Below, piece by piece: positions 40,101-55,575 of a DNA stretch of 64,000 nucleotides (within the stretch, counting starts at the first letter, position 1; every line of letters begins with the position of its first letter). The notes beneath the pieces were generated by a model that saw nothing but the letters and a program-made list of their open reading frames with translations, was not told where the DNA came from and did not search any database. The DNA is from Luscinia megarhynchos (taxonomy: Eukaryota; Chordata; Aves; Passeriformes; Turdidae): positions 13,680,360 through 13,744,359 of the forward strand of contig JAPFBE010000003.1 of the NCBI GenBank assembly GCA_034336665.1, given 5' to 3'. The position numbers were made by a program, and so were the translations under genes.

Positions 40101-43100
40101 CTTGCAAGCCATTTATTTGATGCACAGATTAAGACTTCTTGGAGCTTAAATAATCTAGAATTGTTTATGCCGATGATTTTATTTTTTTTCCCCCCAAAAT
40201 TAAAAAAAGGTAATGACTTGCAGAATGCCAACAACATCAGAACAATTTGTGCCTGAGAAGCGGCTGCCCCAGGCAGGCGCACGTGATGCTGAGGTGCCCT
40301 CTCTCCAGGCAGGAAGCTGTGCCAGGACAAAGGGCAAGGGCTGGCATGTCAGGGCACGCCATTCTGCTCCAACCCATGCACCATGGACACGAATTTGTGT
40401 TCAAATGCCCTCCTGGGATCCTTCTGCCATCTCTTTCTCAAAAAACCTCAACCGAACAAGATCGCCCTGCGCTTTCCTGGCAGTGGGTGGGTTTCACAAG
40501 GGCTTCCTGGGGGCTCATCCCCCACAGTCTGGAGCTGAAGCTTCTCCCTGTTCTCTAATAAGATTGGGGAGGGGGGACAAGGGTGCTCTCCCCACTGCAC
40601 TGAGCTGGGCTCTCTGGGGCGATGGTGTAGTGCCTGGCCATGGGTGGAAGATGCTTCCTACCTTGGGGAAGGGGCTCTCCCCCCTTCCTGCCTCCTTCTC
40701 ATCAGACTTGTGTGCACCCCAGAAAGGCTTACTTATTTCACAATATTTATATGAAAATAAATGACAAGTACTTTTAGTGGTAAATGTAGGGATAAAGCCA
40801 TGGAAGAAATATTTTGTCCCTACATAGCTGAATTGTACAATCTGATTTTTATGGATCAGAGTTTTAACGTGTGCAAAGGCAGGGGAGGAAAAGGCTCTGG
40901 GTAATTCTTTCTAATCAAGAGCTTCCAGAAAGTGGTTTCCTACAGGGTTTGTGCCTTACCACGCAAGCACTGGTTCAGCAAAACCCACCAGCAGTGCTGC
41001 CACAGTGTTAGAATTGTGAGGAGCTGTTCCTGCACAGAGCTGATGCTCTCTGCAGGCTGCACAGCACAGGAACCCCGGGGCAGGGCTGTGGGATGGGGAC
41101 AAAGGAAATGGCAGCACCACAGCCCCTGGTCTGGCATCCCCAGTGCCCACACAGCAGTGCTGTCCCTGCCCCTCCCACACTCCCATCCTGCTGACACTTC
41201 CCAACCTGGAGTCCACAGCAAACCCAGAGCTGACTCTTATTAACTCAGCTTCCCTTCCCTGTGTCTCCCTGAACATGCGTCCCAATTTAACAAAATAGGA
41301 AAAACTACCACTTTGCTAAGTTTTGAAGTCACCAGGTCTTCTCCCACAACCCACTTGCTTTGCTGGCTCTCCGTTTTTCAGAGAAGCCAGTTTTCTTTCT
41401 GGACTCCCCTGATCTCTGCCCAGTCGTGCCACCACTTAGTTTTGTTTTCCCTTTGAATAAAAATAAAGGTGTTGGCTGATGTGGGATTTCATGGCTCACA
41501 GGAGGATAGTCAGCCTAGAAAAAAACATTTAAAAGTACACCTTTCAATTTACAGTACATGTTTTACCTGAATTCAGCGCTGGCTCAGAAGGCTTCTGAGA
41601 GCAGATGTGAATCCTCTCGTGACTCACCATTAACCTCAGGCCACTTTGGTACTGTATTCCCTCCAGCTTCATGCAGTTGACCATGATAAGTGTATTTGCT
41701 TGTCTTTGGAAAAGAAGCTCTTTTTCTTTGATAGACAGGTTTATCTCAACATTTCCAGCTCTAATTTTAATCTAACTAGAACACTTCCACATTTCTGCTT
41801 TGGGCAGAAAATTCTGTCTTCATCAATTAATTTTTATGGCAGAGTTATTCCTGCTATAACAAATTTTCTTTATTTTTTTTTTCTCCAGTTAGAGTCATTG
41901 TAAATTGAAAGTGGACTTGTGCTAACACAACATCAGAAGTTATATTACAAGAAAACTGGATTGGTCTTAAGGGCCATATGCATGTAGGTTGGCTCTTTTC
42001 CCCCATGCTTACCCTGTAGTAAAAATATACTGTACACCATACCTTACTGCATGGGAACTTTAGTGTTTGTAGAAGATATATGTCCTCAGTGAGCCATAGT
42101 CCTATATAGTCTTGTTAGCCTTAGCTAAAACTTTCACTGTTAGATTTTAGTCAGTGCCTGACAGTGTATAATACTCTGTTCTACTCACTGAATTTATAAA
42201 AATTTGGATCATTTATATTGCAAACAAAACCACAGTGATACTTGGGCTAAAAAGCCACTTAAGAGTATGACAAAAAATCTGCTGAAGCCTAGGTAGTCTT
42301 CCAAACTGGAGGTTCACCAGAAAGGGTAAAATCTTATGCACAGTTAGCCACTGGGAGTGCTTTGGACTGAGAACAGAGCGCTGCGCCTGCACCTACTCAT
42401 CAATCAGTGCAGGGAGGTCCATTGACTTTGGTGAAGATAATTGCTCCAGAGGAAAAAGTTGAAGGGGAGGAAGGCCAAAGTGGCTTAGCATAGTCTGAAA
42501 CCTTGAGAACATGGTTCATGTTGAGGTATTCAAGCTATCTGCAGAGAAGGAGTGTTTGGTGCATCCCTCAGACACATCAGGATCCAGGCAGGAGTCTCAG
42601 GGACCTGGGCTGAGTGCACTTTGGACACTTCCATGGCTGCACCTTGCCAACCCTGGAGGTGGGGAACAGAACGGCAGCTTGATGTGAAACACAGTGAAAA
42701 ATGTATCTAAGTTGGTTTTGGCTCTGTTCTGGGTTTTCTGTCTTTTGGGGATGCTCCAGGCTCCTATCCCTGTGTGGAGAGGGGCAGGGCTTCTCTTCTC
42801 CATCCCAGTCTTGGGTGGCTAGCAGGAGTTACTGGAGAGAGTAACATGGCACTGGGGGAGAACTGCTGGGAGAGGCATCTGCCCTTAAAAACTTTTGGGA
42901 ATGGGCTGGACAAACATCCTTCAGACATTATTTAAATGTTGTTGGGTCTGCCCTGGGGGCAAGGGCACGGACTGCATGACTTCTCACCCTGCCTTCTGTG
43001 GACACTCAAGCCTCTCTGCAGCACTTTGTCACAGGAATGCCTCCACATCCTTTTTCTGACAGGTTTGGAGATAGAGAAGTAATTTTATCCCTGGTTTTAT

Positions 43101-44426
43101 CACCTTTCTTGAAGATCTCTAAAGGCCTCACATGGTGAGATTTAATAAGAGATCTGTGAAACTGCAAGCTTGTCTTCGGACATCCCTTTAAAGATGCTCC
43201 AGTCTATGCACTGCAATTAGATGTGAGGAGGATTATGGTAACTATCTTGGCATCTGGTGTTTGTAAGGGATAGCATGAGGGACAGCAGAGGTGTAAAATC
43301 AGTGTTTGCCATGTATTCCTCTCAGCAGTGTACAAACAACATCTTTGACACACGTCCCACTTCCAAGTGTCCCAAAAGTCAGTAGATTTCTGCAGAGGAA
43401 TTGCAATTTCTCTATAACTCTCAGCTAATTTGCTAATGCCCTCAGAAATTTAAAAGCCACTGCAGCTGCCTGTTGAACAGCCAGGGGACAGGGCTACTGG
43501 TATTTACACAACATACTGACAATCACAGAAAATCTACAGTGAAGTATAGTTAAGGAATATTTTTTTGGCTGGAAAACATAGCCCCAAGCCTGAGTCTAAA
43601 GGAAACAGGGGAAACAGATATTTTTCCTAGCCTTACATTCATTTGGCTGTCTTCAAGGTGTCTGCCTGTGTTCTGCCAAGGCTGAAGTTGTAGCTGCAGC
43701 TTCCCAGCTGCTACCAAAGCAACTGCTGTTTACTTAAGCAAAGAGCCTGTGCATTCCTGGACACAGCTTCCTTTCTTCTGGTCAGGAAAGGGACTTAGCC
43801 AGGGGAAAGTAAATGTTGCCAGCTGCACTGCTGACTTGTTTTGCTAGTGAGAATGTTACATTTTGCTTCAGGGCAAAATATCTGGTTATCTTATTTTCCG
43901 CTAGGAAGGATGCATCAGAAGTATCTCTTTGCTTGAAAATTAATATTCAGTAGGTGGCATTTTCAGGTTTTGCACAGGGCATTTGGGGGTCACTGGGATT
44001 TGGATGCTAAAGAGGTGTTTCATGCAATGAACACACCCTGGGTTTGTGACCAGGGACGTCCTGGTGACCATACAGGTGCCACAGGCAGCCTCCTGAGCCA
44101 TGGTGCTCCCACGGCTCTTGCAATACCCCTCCCCTCCAGATACTGTCATTGAAGCAAACTTTGTGCCAAATGCTGAACACTGTTCAAGCACTCTTAGCTT
44201 CCAGATGAGCTGCAAAAGGGAGCCTGGTTGGAATACACTCATCTTGCACCACAAAGCACCAGTCCATATGAAACCACCCAGCACACCAGCCAGCTTCCTG
44301 CTGCTGGGTTTTCACAGGCAATGTATGGTCGGAATACTCTCAGCAAAACCTACAGAACTGGCTCACATATCCCCACTAGGGTTCAACCACATGATAAAAC
44401 CTTACAGTAATGAGCCTGTCGCTCTT

Positions 44427-44450
44427 GCGGGCGGAGGGGGCGGAGGAGGG
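44427..44450 (+). promoter_or_regulatory. Isolated GC-box / G-rich motif in the PTCHD1 3' flank
   Basis: The plus strand has GCGGGCGGAGGGGGCGGAGG followed by AGGG, with two overlapping GGGCGG/GGGGCGG cores of the type bound by Sp1/KLF factors. The runs of G could also form a G-quadruplex on the plus strand. The surrounding kilobase is AT-rich and CpG-poor, so the motif stands out. No gene start is visible next to it, so its role, if any, is unknown. Confidence 0.4.
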
Positions 44451-45677
44451 AAGAGATGCTGCTTTTTCTGTTTTACTCCACATCACAGATGCTGACAGAA
44501 TTATTGATTTAGAACTCACGGCTCCAAAAAGACTCAGTAATGTAATCTTTTTAAATTGGGTTTTTTTTGTTTTTTGTTTTTTCCCCCCTCTCAGATGTGA
44601 TGCTTTCAATAGGCCCCTTAGATAATGGGCTCTTTGGGGACATTCTTAAACCTGCTGCTGTTGAACCACAGTCCCAGCCTTCAGTTTGTTCCACACAACT
44701 CTTACTGTCTACTGTCTCCTGGAAGAGCCCATAGCTGCAAGGTCTATTGCTTCACAGGTACTCTAGGAAGATGGAGGGATTAAGTTATACATTATGTAAA
44801 ACTACCCACTAATCCTCTTAGTGTGCATTACCAGTGAATGGCCTGAAATAGGCTCTCACTAAAAGAGCCCTAACATTCACTTTCTTGATGACATTTTACT
44901 ATTTGAGGTTTGTATCATGGATTTTGGTGCTGAAATATTCAGTACACCATCTTCTGTCTGCTGCTAGGTCCACTCCCATATCTTAGTAGAGTGCCAACAA
45001 AATTACAGTTGGTAAAGCAGATTACATGTTTAACTAGTAGCGAGACATGTATAAAATAGAATTATATATTTTCTAGAGTGACAAAGTCACATGGATTTTT
45101 GTTCCTTTTTTTGTTCTTTTTTGTTTTTATAAGAAAAAGAAACAGCTATAAAACCATGATTAAAAATGTTACAAGGGATGATTTCCATTTTAAAATAATG
45201 ATACTTTTAGAAAAAAAAGTGATTCATAACATAAAAGTGTTTGGAAAGCACTTGGTTGCTGTGTACTGCCTTCTTTCCCAGTACAGTTTGCTATCTTTTA
45301 TATAGTCTTGCATAAATGTTTAGATTAGGGGAGAAAAGAAAAATTAAATGTGATGGCAAAGACTTATTAGAGCTGACTCACTGACTTGAGTTATTGCTGT
45401 GCAGAAAGTTTGTAAAGCCTTTACATCCAGCGAACATTTAGTGCTACTTCAGCCTTGACAGTTGACCTTTCAACATGATTTGGTTTAGCCACAATAATTG
45501 CAGCATCTGCAGTACAGGCGATGCAGACGACTGCTTAAGAACCCAACTTCTTCCATTAGATCTTACTTCATGCATCTAAAATTTAACCTCTCTTTGCATG
45601 GGTGTGCAAATTCTCCCCTATTACCTGTTACCGGAACTGAGCAAGGTACAATACCCCGGCTCTTTTAATTTTTTAAA

Positions 45678-45683
45678 TTTATT
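45678..45683 (-). promoter_or_regulatory. Candidate polyadenylation signal AATAAA (PTCHD1)
   Basis: The plus strand reads TTTATT here, so the minus strand carries AATAAA about 158 bases after the PTCHD1 stop codon. It sits in AT-rich sequence, where such hexamers arise by chance, and further copies occur lower down (for example near 41870 and 40113). It may be a proximal signal or not used at all. Confidence 0.3.
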
Positions 45684-45840
45684 TTTAATTTCTCCCATAA
45701 TTTTGAATATTCCTGGACTTAGCTTAGAGGAGGGAGGGGAAACCTCCAAACTCCTTCCTGTCCCCACACATTTAGTCAGTAGTGGTTTCTTTTTTTTTTC
45801 TCAGTAAGACCTAGTGTAAAAAAGCAACCAACAAATCAAG
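45678..45840 (-). other. PTCHD1: PTCHD1 3' UTR, proximal part
   Basis: The sequence directly after the TAA stop must be 3' UTR, because this is the terminal coding exon and the protein end matches the family end. The extent is unknown. I mark it only to the first AATAAA on the minus strand. It contains an A-rich run (about 45789-45800 in plus coordinates) and AT-rich sequence. The true UTR may run several kilobases further towards lower coordinates. Confidence 0.6.
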
Positions 45841-47520
<1,680 letters not shown>

Positions 47521-48976
47521 TTAAAGTATTCAAATCCTGAATTACACAGAAAAAAGTAACTTGGACGTGCTAAAACACTCAAAGGAGACACAGCTGGCTG
47601 CTACCAGTGCTTGAAGGAAATGTCCTGCAGAAGAGAGAAATGATTACGGAGTGTAAACCACAGGAGCATGTTTTTTACCTGCCTAGCAAACCTTACTGCC
47701 AGAGCTTGAGGAGAGTTCTGCACTGCTGGCACAGGATTAATGGGTTAAAGAAGCAGGATTTTTTTTACTCTGCTTGGCCGCTTCATTTCATTATTTCCGA
47801 ATGCCTGTGATGGAAGATGCTTTCAAATTAGCTTTTCCTGGTGATGGTATCTGACCTGTGGTGAAAACAAAGAAATACGACCTTGAAGTGTCTATGCTGG
47901 AAGCAGAGCATTAGTTGGTTGCTTTGTAGAAAATCTGTAAAAAAAAAAAATTCCACATAAGATGAAAATTATCCATTAAATCAGTTACTGATTTCTCCAC
48001 TTCCTGTACAAATTTTCCATCAGGAAAAAAGAAATCCTAGAAATGAAACAAACAAATAAAAGCACAAATAAGTTTTAGAGAAGGAGAGTGTTATTGCGCT
48101 CCCTAAGTCGGCTTAAGTCTTCTTTATATATCTTATAAAACCAAATACAACCCTATATTTCTTGGCAATGCCTCCACTTTGTAATGTATTTAATTGACTC
48201 TCAAAATGGATATACCATTCACAAAAGGAAAAGAAAACTTGTTGACCTAAACCCCTGTTTTTAACCCTCAAGAGCAGGTAAATCAGGAAAAGTACATACT
48301 TTTATTTTAATCCCAGGTTGGTCATGTTCTCTTACAGTTTCTATGTACTGAAGATGCATTTGGAGGACACAGACCTCTGCTGTCTGGCAGTGAACCTGAG
48401 CTGGGAATGCAGCCATTGACCATCTACATGGTGGGAGGAGCTGAAGTAAATGTAGTTTGATAATTTACACAGAGATAAACAGAATATAGTCTTTGCATCA
48501 CACCTAAAATGCAAGATGGTAATATTTTCTCACAATAATTCATTATAATGTTAATTTTCCTTATGAGATCTTTTCCATACAATCCCAGCCTCTTTGCTGC
48601 CACTTGTCTACTTCTCTGCTCTTGGATTATCTCCAGAAATTTCCAAAAGTCAGTCACTGTGTTTTGCTCTTACCCGTCTTCTCTGATAGTATTAGATAAA
48701 ATGATCAGGGCTAAATTACTTGCTGTAACACTGAAGTGAAATCACTGAACTTTTGAAGCTGATGTTCCAGTCAGGTAGGTCAAGGTAATTCACAGATATC
48801 TCTTAGAATTTCAGGCTGTACCAAAATTGCAAAGTACCAAAATTGCTGTATCAGCTCTGTTCTCTCCACCTGTAGACAATTATCACTTTTGCTTCAAGGG
48901 CTATAAATACCAGTCTAGAAACCCCAAGCAAAGGAGGTGTTTTGAAGAACTGGAACACCACAAGATATATTAAGGA

Positions 48977-49038
48977 TATTGGAACTAGATGATCTTGAAG
49001 GTCCTTTCCAGCCCAAACCCTTCTATGATGCTGTGAGT
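48977..49038 (+). mobile_element. CR1 LINE 3'-end fragment inside the PTCHD1 intron
   Basis: The stretch reads ATTGGAACTAGATGATCTTG, then AAGGTCCTTTCCAGCCCAAA and CCCTTCTATGATGCTGTGAG, a good match to the CR1 tail. It lies antisense to PTCHD1, about 1.5 kb upstream of the terminal exon. Only the 3' end is present. Confidence 0.85.
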
Positions 49039-49900
49039 CTATAATCATGTTTGTTCTTAAATGCCTCATACATGCTAGGTATTTAATTAACTTGATAAAA
49101 TAACCCTTTTGTGGTCACCACCTTTTACTGTAGGGACAGTTGTTGCTGATTCACTCCACCCTCCTGCAATCTGTATTTTGGCAGATGGCAGAGCTGGTCA
49201 CTGTTATGCTGAAAAGAATAGGTATGGAGTATTTTATAAAGAAGTCACAATACAGAGCTCATCAGATGAGACAATAGGACAGCTTGTGTATCTCCTTATT
49301 ACCTGGTGTTTAGTGTAACAAAGGCCCACACTTTCATGTATATCAGATATTTTACCTATTTTGTTATTTAGAGTCGTGGCATGGACCTCAAATGACCAAT
49401 TTGTAGCAGTATTACAGACCTGGCTTTGGCATTCATCTTAATTTTCCCCAACAGTGTTTTACAGCTGCTTTCAGAGGCCAGGTCAAGACTGTCAATTTGA
49501 TAACTAGCACTGTGCCCCCTCTTAAAGCTAATGGGGAATACTGGAACTCCCCAGACATAAAATCAAGCAAAAAGCACAATCAGTGACTGGCACCCCGTTG
49601 CTAATTATGCTTCAAATAGTTATGTTCTAGGCTCAGTAGGGAAAGCTATTAAGCTTGCTTTCAGTGTGTTCTTTGTAAAGACAGACTGACCTTTATTTAA
49701 ATGTAACTGATCACTTGCCAAAGTAGGGAGTGAGAGGTTTAATCCATTTATGGCTCCCATGAGTCCTGCAGACAGGCTCGTCTGCGAATTTCACATGGCA
49801 TCATACGCATTAGCATTGAGTGAGCAAAACAGAATAAAATGAGGTCATCGAATATTACAAATTACTTCCATAATGAGATTTAGCTATACCATGTTTTTGT

Positions 49901-49916
49901 AAAAAAAAAAAAAAAA
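49901..49916. repeat. Poly-A run (16 A) in the PTCHD1 intron
   Basis: Homopolymer of 16 A next to a block that looks like conserved non-coding sequence (49740-49900). No retroposon body is recognisable upstream. Confidence 0.9.
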
Positions 49917-52900
49917 TCCATCATTAATAGGCTTTTGCCTAAAATACTCAAACAGCCATATTAATTTGAAGAATCTTTGACTCTGCAATGAGAGAAGGAA
50001 ATTAGAGGTAGTCAAATATGATGCTGAACATGATGTTTTAACAGGTATAAGGCTTTGGATAATGCCTGATAACATGACTTCTGATACCCCATTCCTTCTT
50101 TAACCAGAAAAGATAAAACCACAATTTGCTCTTACATAATCTTCAAGACTATCCTAAAATGGAATCTGATTTAGAGAACTGCTCAAGTAAATGCATGAAG
50201 AGGCGTCACCACATGTGCTCTGCAAAGTCAAGAGAAAAATATTTGGATACTCTCTTATTTTAGGATAGGTTCCTTTTGTTGTTTGCTACACAATCTGTGT
50301 ACTAGGAGCTGGTATTTTCCTTCAATTGTACAGTTTGTGATTTCTCTGTCCATTTAAAAAATTATCATTTACATTTAGGAGGACATGCCTAAATGACAAA
50401 GTTGCAGACTTTTTGTGCCAGTGGCACTCCTGACCTGATCTAGTTTCCTCCATGAAAAAAATTTAGGCCCAAATTCAACCACAAATTAGGCTTGGCAGTT
50501 AAAAGATTAGCTGTATTTAGCTAGGATGGGATTTACTAACCTAATTTGCCTATTTAAATACTGACTGTAAACACAACCTGGGTAACAGTCTCCAACACTG
50601 TAACTTGCTGATGTTCTTAAAGTCTAACCCACAGAGATGAGGGCAGATGTCTTCATGGAGGCATTCTGTGAGAATTTCTTTCACTTCTGTCATTTCAGAG
50701 TTTTCATTTTTTTTGCATCCCTAATCAATTTGCACAAATTACCTCTATTTCTCTTGCTGTTGCTACATCTACTCCATGTAATATTAATGAGACGAAGGGA
50801 ATTTTCCCCTTGTAAATAAATTCTGTAATTGCCTCAACTGATTTTCCCTTTTTAATAGAAATTTATCCACAAATCTGTAATCATTTAGAGCAACTTGTTC
50901 ATTATTCACGGTCATTCAGTAAATAATAAAAATGAACTCAAACAGCTAATGGGCTACTGGAGATCTTTTCCTGCTGACATTTGCTGTTATGATTCACCGG
51001 TCGTGCCCTACAGTCAGGCTGTACAATCATGAGCTAACAAGAAGTACACAGAAATATGGGAGTTTTTTAAGAAAAAGAAGTTCAGGGTCAAAGGAAAATG
51101 TTAAAGGGATAGGAGAAAGGTATTGGACAAAATGAGAATCAAACTTTTTTTCTTGTTTTCTTTTTCTGCTACTTTGCATTTAGGAGATACTCCTACCATG
51201 TGTTGCAGGACAGACATTCTGACTGTTGTAGCCAAAGAAAATGAACAATAAAATTACTGTTAATGGTGAGGATCTCATGGGTTTTTCAGCCTGAGATGGG
51301 CTACCTTTAATTTTAGAACCTAATAATAATAGTAATACTACCAATAAACCAAATAAATTAGGCCTAGCTTAAATACAGAACTTTTATGAGTAGCCTGAAA
51401 ATGCTATAAAAAGTTTCATTAGCCTCCTTCAGAAACAAGTCTGGAAATTACACATGCCCTGCAAAATCAATGCAGAACATACATCAGGAAAAATGCACTT
51501 GTAGGAAGTTGTGGAAATGAAAGCAAAATTTTCTCTTCCTTAAAATTATCAAACCATTTACCTCATTTTAAAATACTACTTATGTGCAGGCACTGAAATG
51601 GCTCCTTTTAGTGCCATTTTCAAACCTCAAAAAAGAAATTCATCCTTTCCCCTGTTGAGTGGTTGTTCAAGCAAGGAGCCTTCATGAATTGGCACAGGCA
51701 GCCCAGGCTTAGTGCTGGCTCTGCTCCTGACTGCAAACAGCCAGACCAAAGCAGAGGGAGGAGAAGGGATTTAAGCAGCCCCAACTTGTGAGAGGGCAGC
51801 TACCTTCTGGTCACTGGAGTCACAAACCAATTCTCTATCTGCTTGCCTTAATTGCTTACCTGAAACAAGGGCTGCTGCCTGCTTTTGTAAAACAAGGGAA
51901 GCTATGTGAAGTTTTGATCTTATTGTGGTAAGATGAGGCATGAATATCCAAACAGATTTCTTCCATAAGAGAAATTAAGGGGAATGACTAAGAAAGAGGT
52001 TTTTGGTTCTTCTTTTTGCACTTTTGCCCATCTATGAAAGTAGAGAATAATGTTACACTGTGAGTCTCATCTTTTTTGTCCTTATTGTTTTGAAGGTTGT
52101 ATGTCTCTGGGTGTGTTTGATACTTGAGTAAAATCCCTCTGAGTAAAACTCCACTTACAGGTTGTGAAGTTCCAACCTTCTGTGTGGAAGGTCCCATTTC
52201 AGGGGTAATAAATTTTATTAATCCCATTTTAATGCAGAGGCACACAAAACACTAATAACAACAGCTGTGCCCCTCAGGGAGGCTGGGTGCTGCACCAGGA
52301 TGTATGGTACCCATTAACTGCCACAATTAACACCAATAAAGCATCAAATTGTCTTCCAGAGGGAGCAGACTTCACTAGTGGCAAAGCTGGGCTATGGGGT
52401 GTTTCCTCCCTTCTCAGGCATTACTTCCCCTCTCCTATTAACATCTTCTGCTCCCACATGGCTACCAATTCACCTGTTTTAGTCTACACTGGACTAAAGG
52501 AATGGTGGGGATCAGAAAGTAGACTTTTATTTTTAAAGGGTACTTTTGGAACAAAATCTTTTCTTGATGCTGATGGCACAAAAATAACTGTCTGAAATGG
52601 CTAATGACTCATGGTAGGATATATGGGAGCCTTGTAAGCTGGGTGGGTGAAAATTTGAAGTGGAAGCATGCTCTGCTAGAATTTCTGAGGTTAAGTGTGG
52701 ATTTTGATTTAAGGTTTTACCTTGCACTGTAATGGCTGCATCCCTGTAACACTATCAGTTCAGCTGGACCACTGTTGTCCCACTCAGGTTGATTTAAGCC
52801 TGAAATCACCCCACTGAATTGGAGCACTTGTCTGCAAGAGGAATTTAGTGTCCTGTAAAAAAGAGTGTCAATGTACAGAGGGCAAACTATGTTGCACCAG

Positions 52901-55554
52901 CTTTCTTTGTGGATATCTGGGAAGCACAGCTTGATTCACATTCAAAGTGGAGTGAAATATCATCTGCAAAGACAAACACCAGATGAATTAACATGAAATA
53001 GCTAGGATGCTGTAAATTCATATCCCAGCTTGCTGCCAATGCAGGCAAGGTCTCAAGAACTGCTCTTGTGCAAAAATAGCACACAGGAGATCAGAATCGT
53101 ATCGCAGGAATTGCCCTTTCCAAAACGGTACCTGCAATAACATATGATATAATGAAGGTGCAATGAATTTTCCTAGCTGACAGTATTAAAAATAACAATG
53201 TACACTGCTCAACTCTGCGACTGCTTTCCACAGTAATGCCAACAAAGAAGCTGAGATAATTTCCCCCTGCTGACTTATTTTTTTCCAGCTAGATCAGTGA
53301 TCTCATCAGCTCCCATATTCTGACAAGCCAAGTGAAACCTCTAATCCGGATTCCTTTTGTCACAGGAGTTGCAATCAACCAGTTGTTGACTAAATACCCA
53401 GCCTGCCTCGTGTGGCCTCTCCCAGCAGGCACAATTTCAGCCCAGAACATATAGCAGGCTCAAACTGCTACTGAATGTGACAGGCAGAGCAAGAATATTT
53501 GCATCCAGCTGAAGCAAACATCTGGCTCCATACCCTGTTCTCACTAAAATAATAAAATACTACAGCTAAAAAAGATCCTTCAGCATGCAGACAGAATCAG
53601 CACCAAGCCTGATTTATACAAGCCTTTTCACAGAGTGGATAACAATTTACAAACATAACAAACCTGGCAAGGATTAAGCTGACCAGCTATACTATCACTA
53701 GCATGCCGTTGTAACAAGCCCTAAGCAATGCCCAACTTTGTGGTCCATAAATGGTACAACACTCCTGTTTTGCTGCATGAATGTCAGACCTGAAGGAGGG
53801 TGTGTATTGCTGAACATCCCACAGTGCAGACTTGTCTGTCCCAAACATTTGTGCTGAGCTGAGAAAATGCACTGTGAATCCTATTTGCTTTTTCTACACT
53901 TGCCTGTTTGTGGGAGCTCAGTTCATAGTGTAGAGTAAAATCCTAGAGGATACTAGCATCCTGTAAGGGTACTCATCTAAACAACTTTTTTCAGGTAGCA
54001 GTGTTCATCTCAGGGAAATTGTGACGAGGGGACTGCAGGCTGTGGAGAGTTGAGAAGTGTTAAATGCATCCTCTTTGGCAAAGTGATTGAAGTCCCAGCC
54101 ACATAAGCACAGCCTGAGCTCATTTCATACCTCCAAGCACAGGTCCAAAGGCCAAGTAAGCCTGAATGCTATGTGCAGGCATGGTACATGGATTCAGGAC
54201 ACATGAAAAGCAACATCGGGATGGGATGGATCAGTGTAAGCATAGGCTGTACATATTGCAGTGCTTTATTTACCTACTGTCACACAGACTCCACATGTCA
54301 GTATTGTAACTGCATTACAGATATGACAACATACCTCAAAAACATGGTAACAGCACTGTTGGGTAGATTCAGTATTTGCAATTATTGTTTTAAAGGCTAC
54401 TAAATTTTACACATATTATCACCTAAGATATATTATGGCTGCAGGTACTAACATCTGACTTGGGATCTTCCCAAGAAAGAAACATACTGAAATTAGGTAG
54501 GTGAGCTTGTTAGGTGTCTAGGCATGAAACCATTTGATCAATCTCTGGTTTTGCTTTACATTTGGTTATTAGCCATTCAGTCTCAAGTGTCAGATTGATC
54601 TCTCCAACCATGCTCACAACAGCACTGGCCATCCCAGTCAGCAAGCCTCATGCATGCCCAAGTACTCCTCACCTTGCTACCAGCATCAAAACAGCAGTAT
54701 CTTGGTGCATGCATACCAGATAAAAATCTGCCTCAGTCCCTGGAGAGAGAGTTGTGTTTTGTGCTTCATCTACTTGGCAACAAAATAAGAGAAACCAAAA
54801 TGTTTAATAATATGCTCTCAGAATCTGCTGTGTTTCGCAGCTGTGGGTGGCTGTGCCCACAGAAATGCACTGTGAAGAGAAAGTGTCCCCGTGCAGCACA
54901 CGCTGGCGCGGCTGGTGCGTGCAGAGAAGATGTCTTCTCAGTCTTCACACTGAGCAATGCTTCACACTGGGAGACCACAATGGTATTTTCAGTCATAGAT
55001 CCTGCTGAAAGACTCTCTGGGCCATTAAGCCTGCACTGAAATTGCTTAATGCACAGTCAGGAAAATGGGGTGTGCCTGGAAATCCAGCACCAGGCTGAGC
55101 CCCACTGACATCTTGTGCAGCACTCTCAATCACAAAATGGGAATAGGTTCCTCATAAGACTCGTATGGATCTGCTGCACTGGAGTAATTTAGATCCCAGT
55201 CTTCTGGCAATGAATTTCTGCCATAATATCCTACATTTTTAAACTGAGCTTTGGGAAATGGAGCACTCAATCAGCTCTCTGCTCTCCTGTGAAATAGCCT
55301 GTTTTGGCCAGGTGCAGCCCTTTCTCACCTATATTGAAAAGTACACATTTGCACAAAGCAGGCACAGACTAAACAAAATCACCCACTGGTCTCACCCTAA
55401 ATTGTGGGGACATGGTCAGCAATGCTTGAGATACACGGTGAACACCAACTATAAACTCCTCAATACTATTTTTTATCATGGCAAACAAACAACAAGGAGC
55501 CAACCTTTTAGAAAATGGTACAAGTCACAAGTTAATTTTAAAACCATGATCACA

Positions 55555-55575
55555 TATTACATATATATATATATC
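55555..55575. repeat. (AT)n dinucleotide run in the PTCHD1 intron
   Basis: A nearly pure AT alternation of about nine units, ending at ATCCC. Confidence 0.9.

Larger units (their letters stand above)
30521..45600. other. 3' flank of PTCHD1, gene-poor
   Basis: About 15 kb with no recognisable coding exon on either strand. The part nearest 45600 may belong to a long PTCHD1 3' UTR. 33000-33280 and 40240-40700 are GC-richer patches with chance frames (149 codons minus, 183 codons plus). The rest is AT-rich unique DNA; a short ATACTGAT repeat lies at about 36873-36908. Confidence 0.6.

Noticed and set aside
40213..40764. 183-codon plus-strand frame
   Set aside because: GC-rich patch with a second overlapping frame in another phase, no domain, and no match to a known protein that I can recognise.
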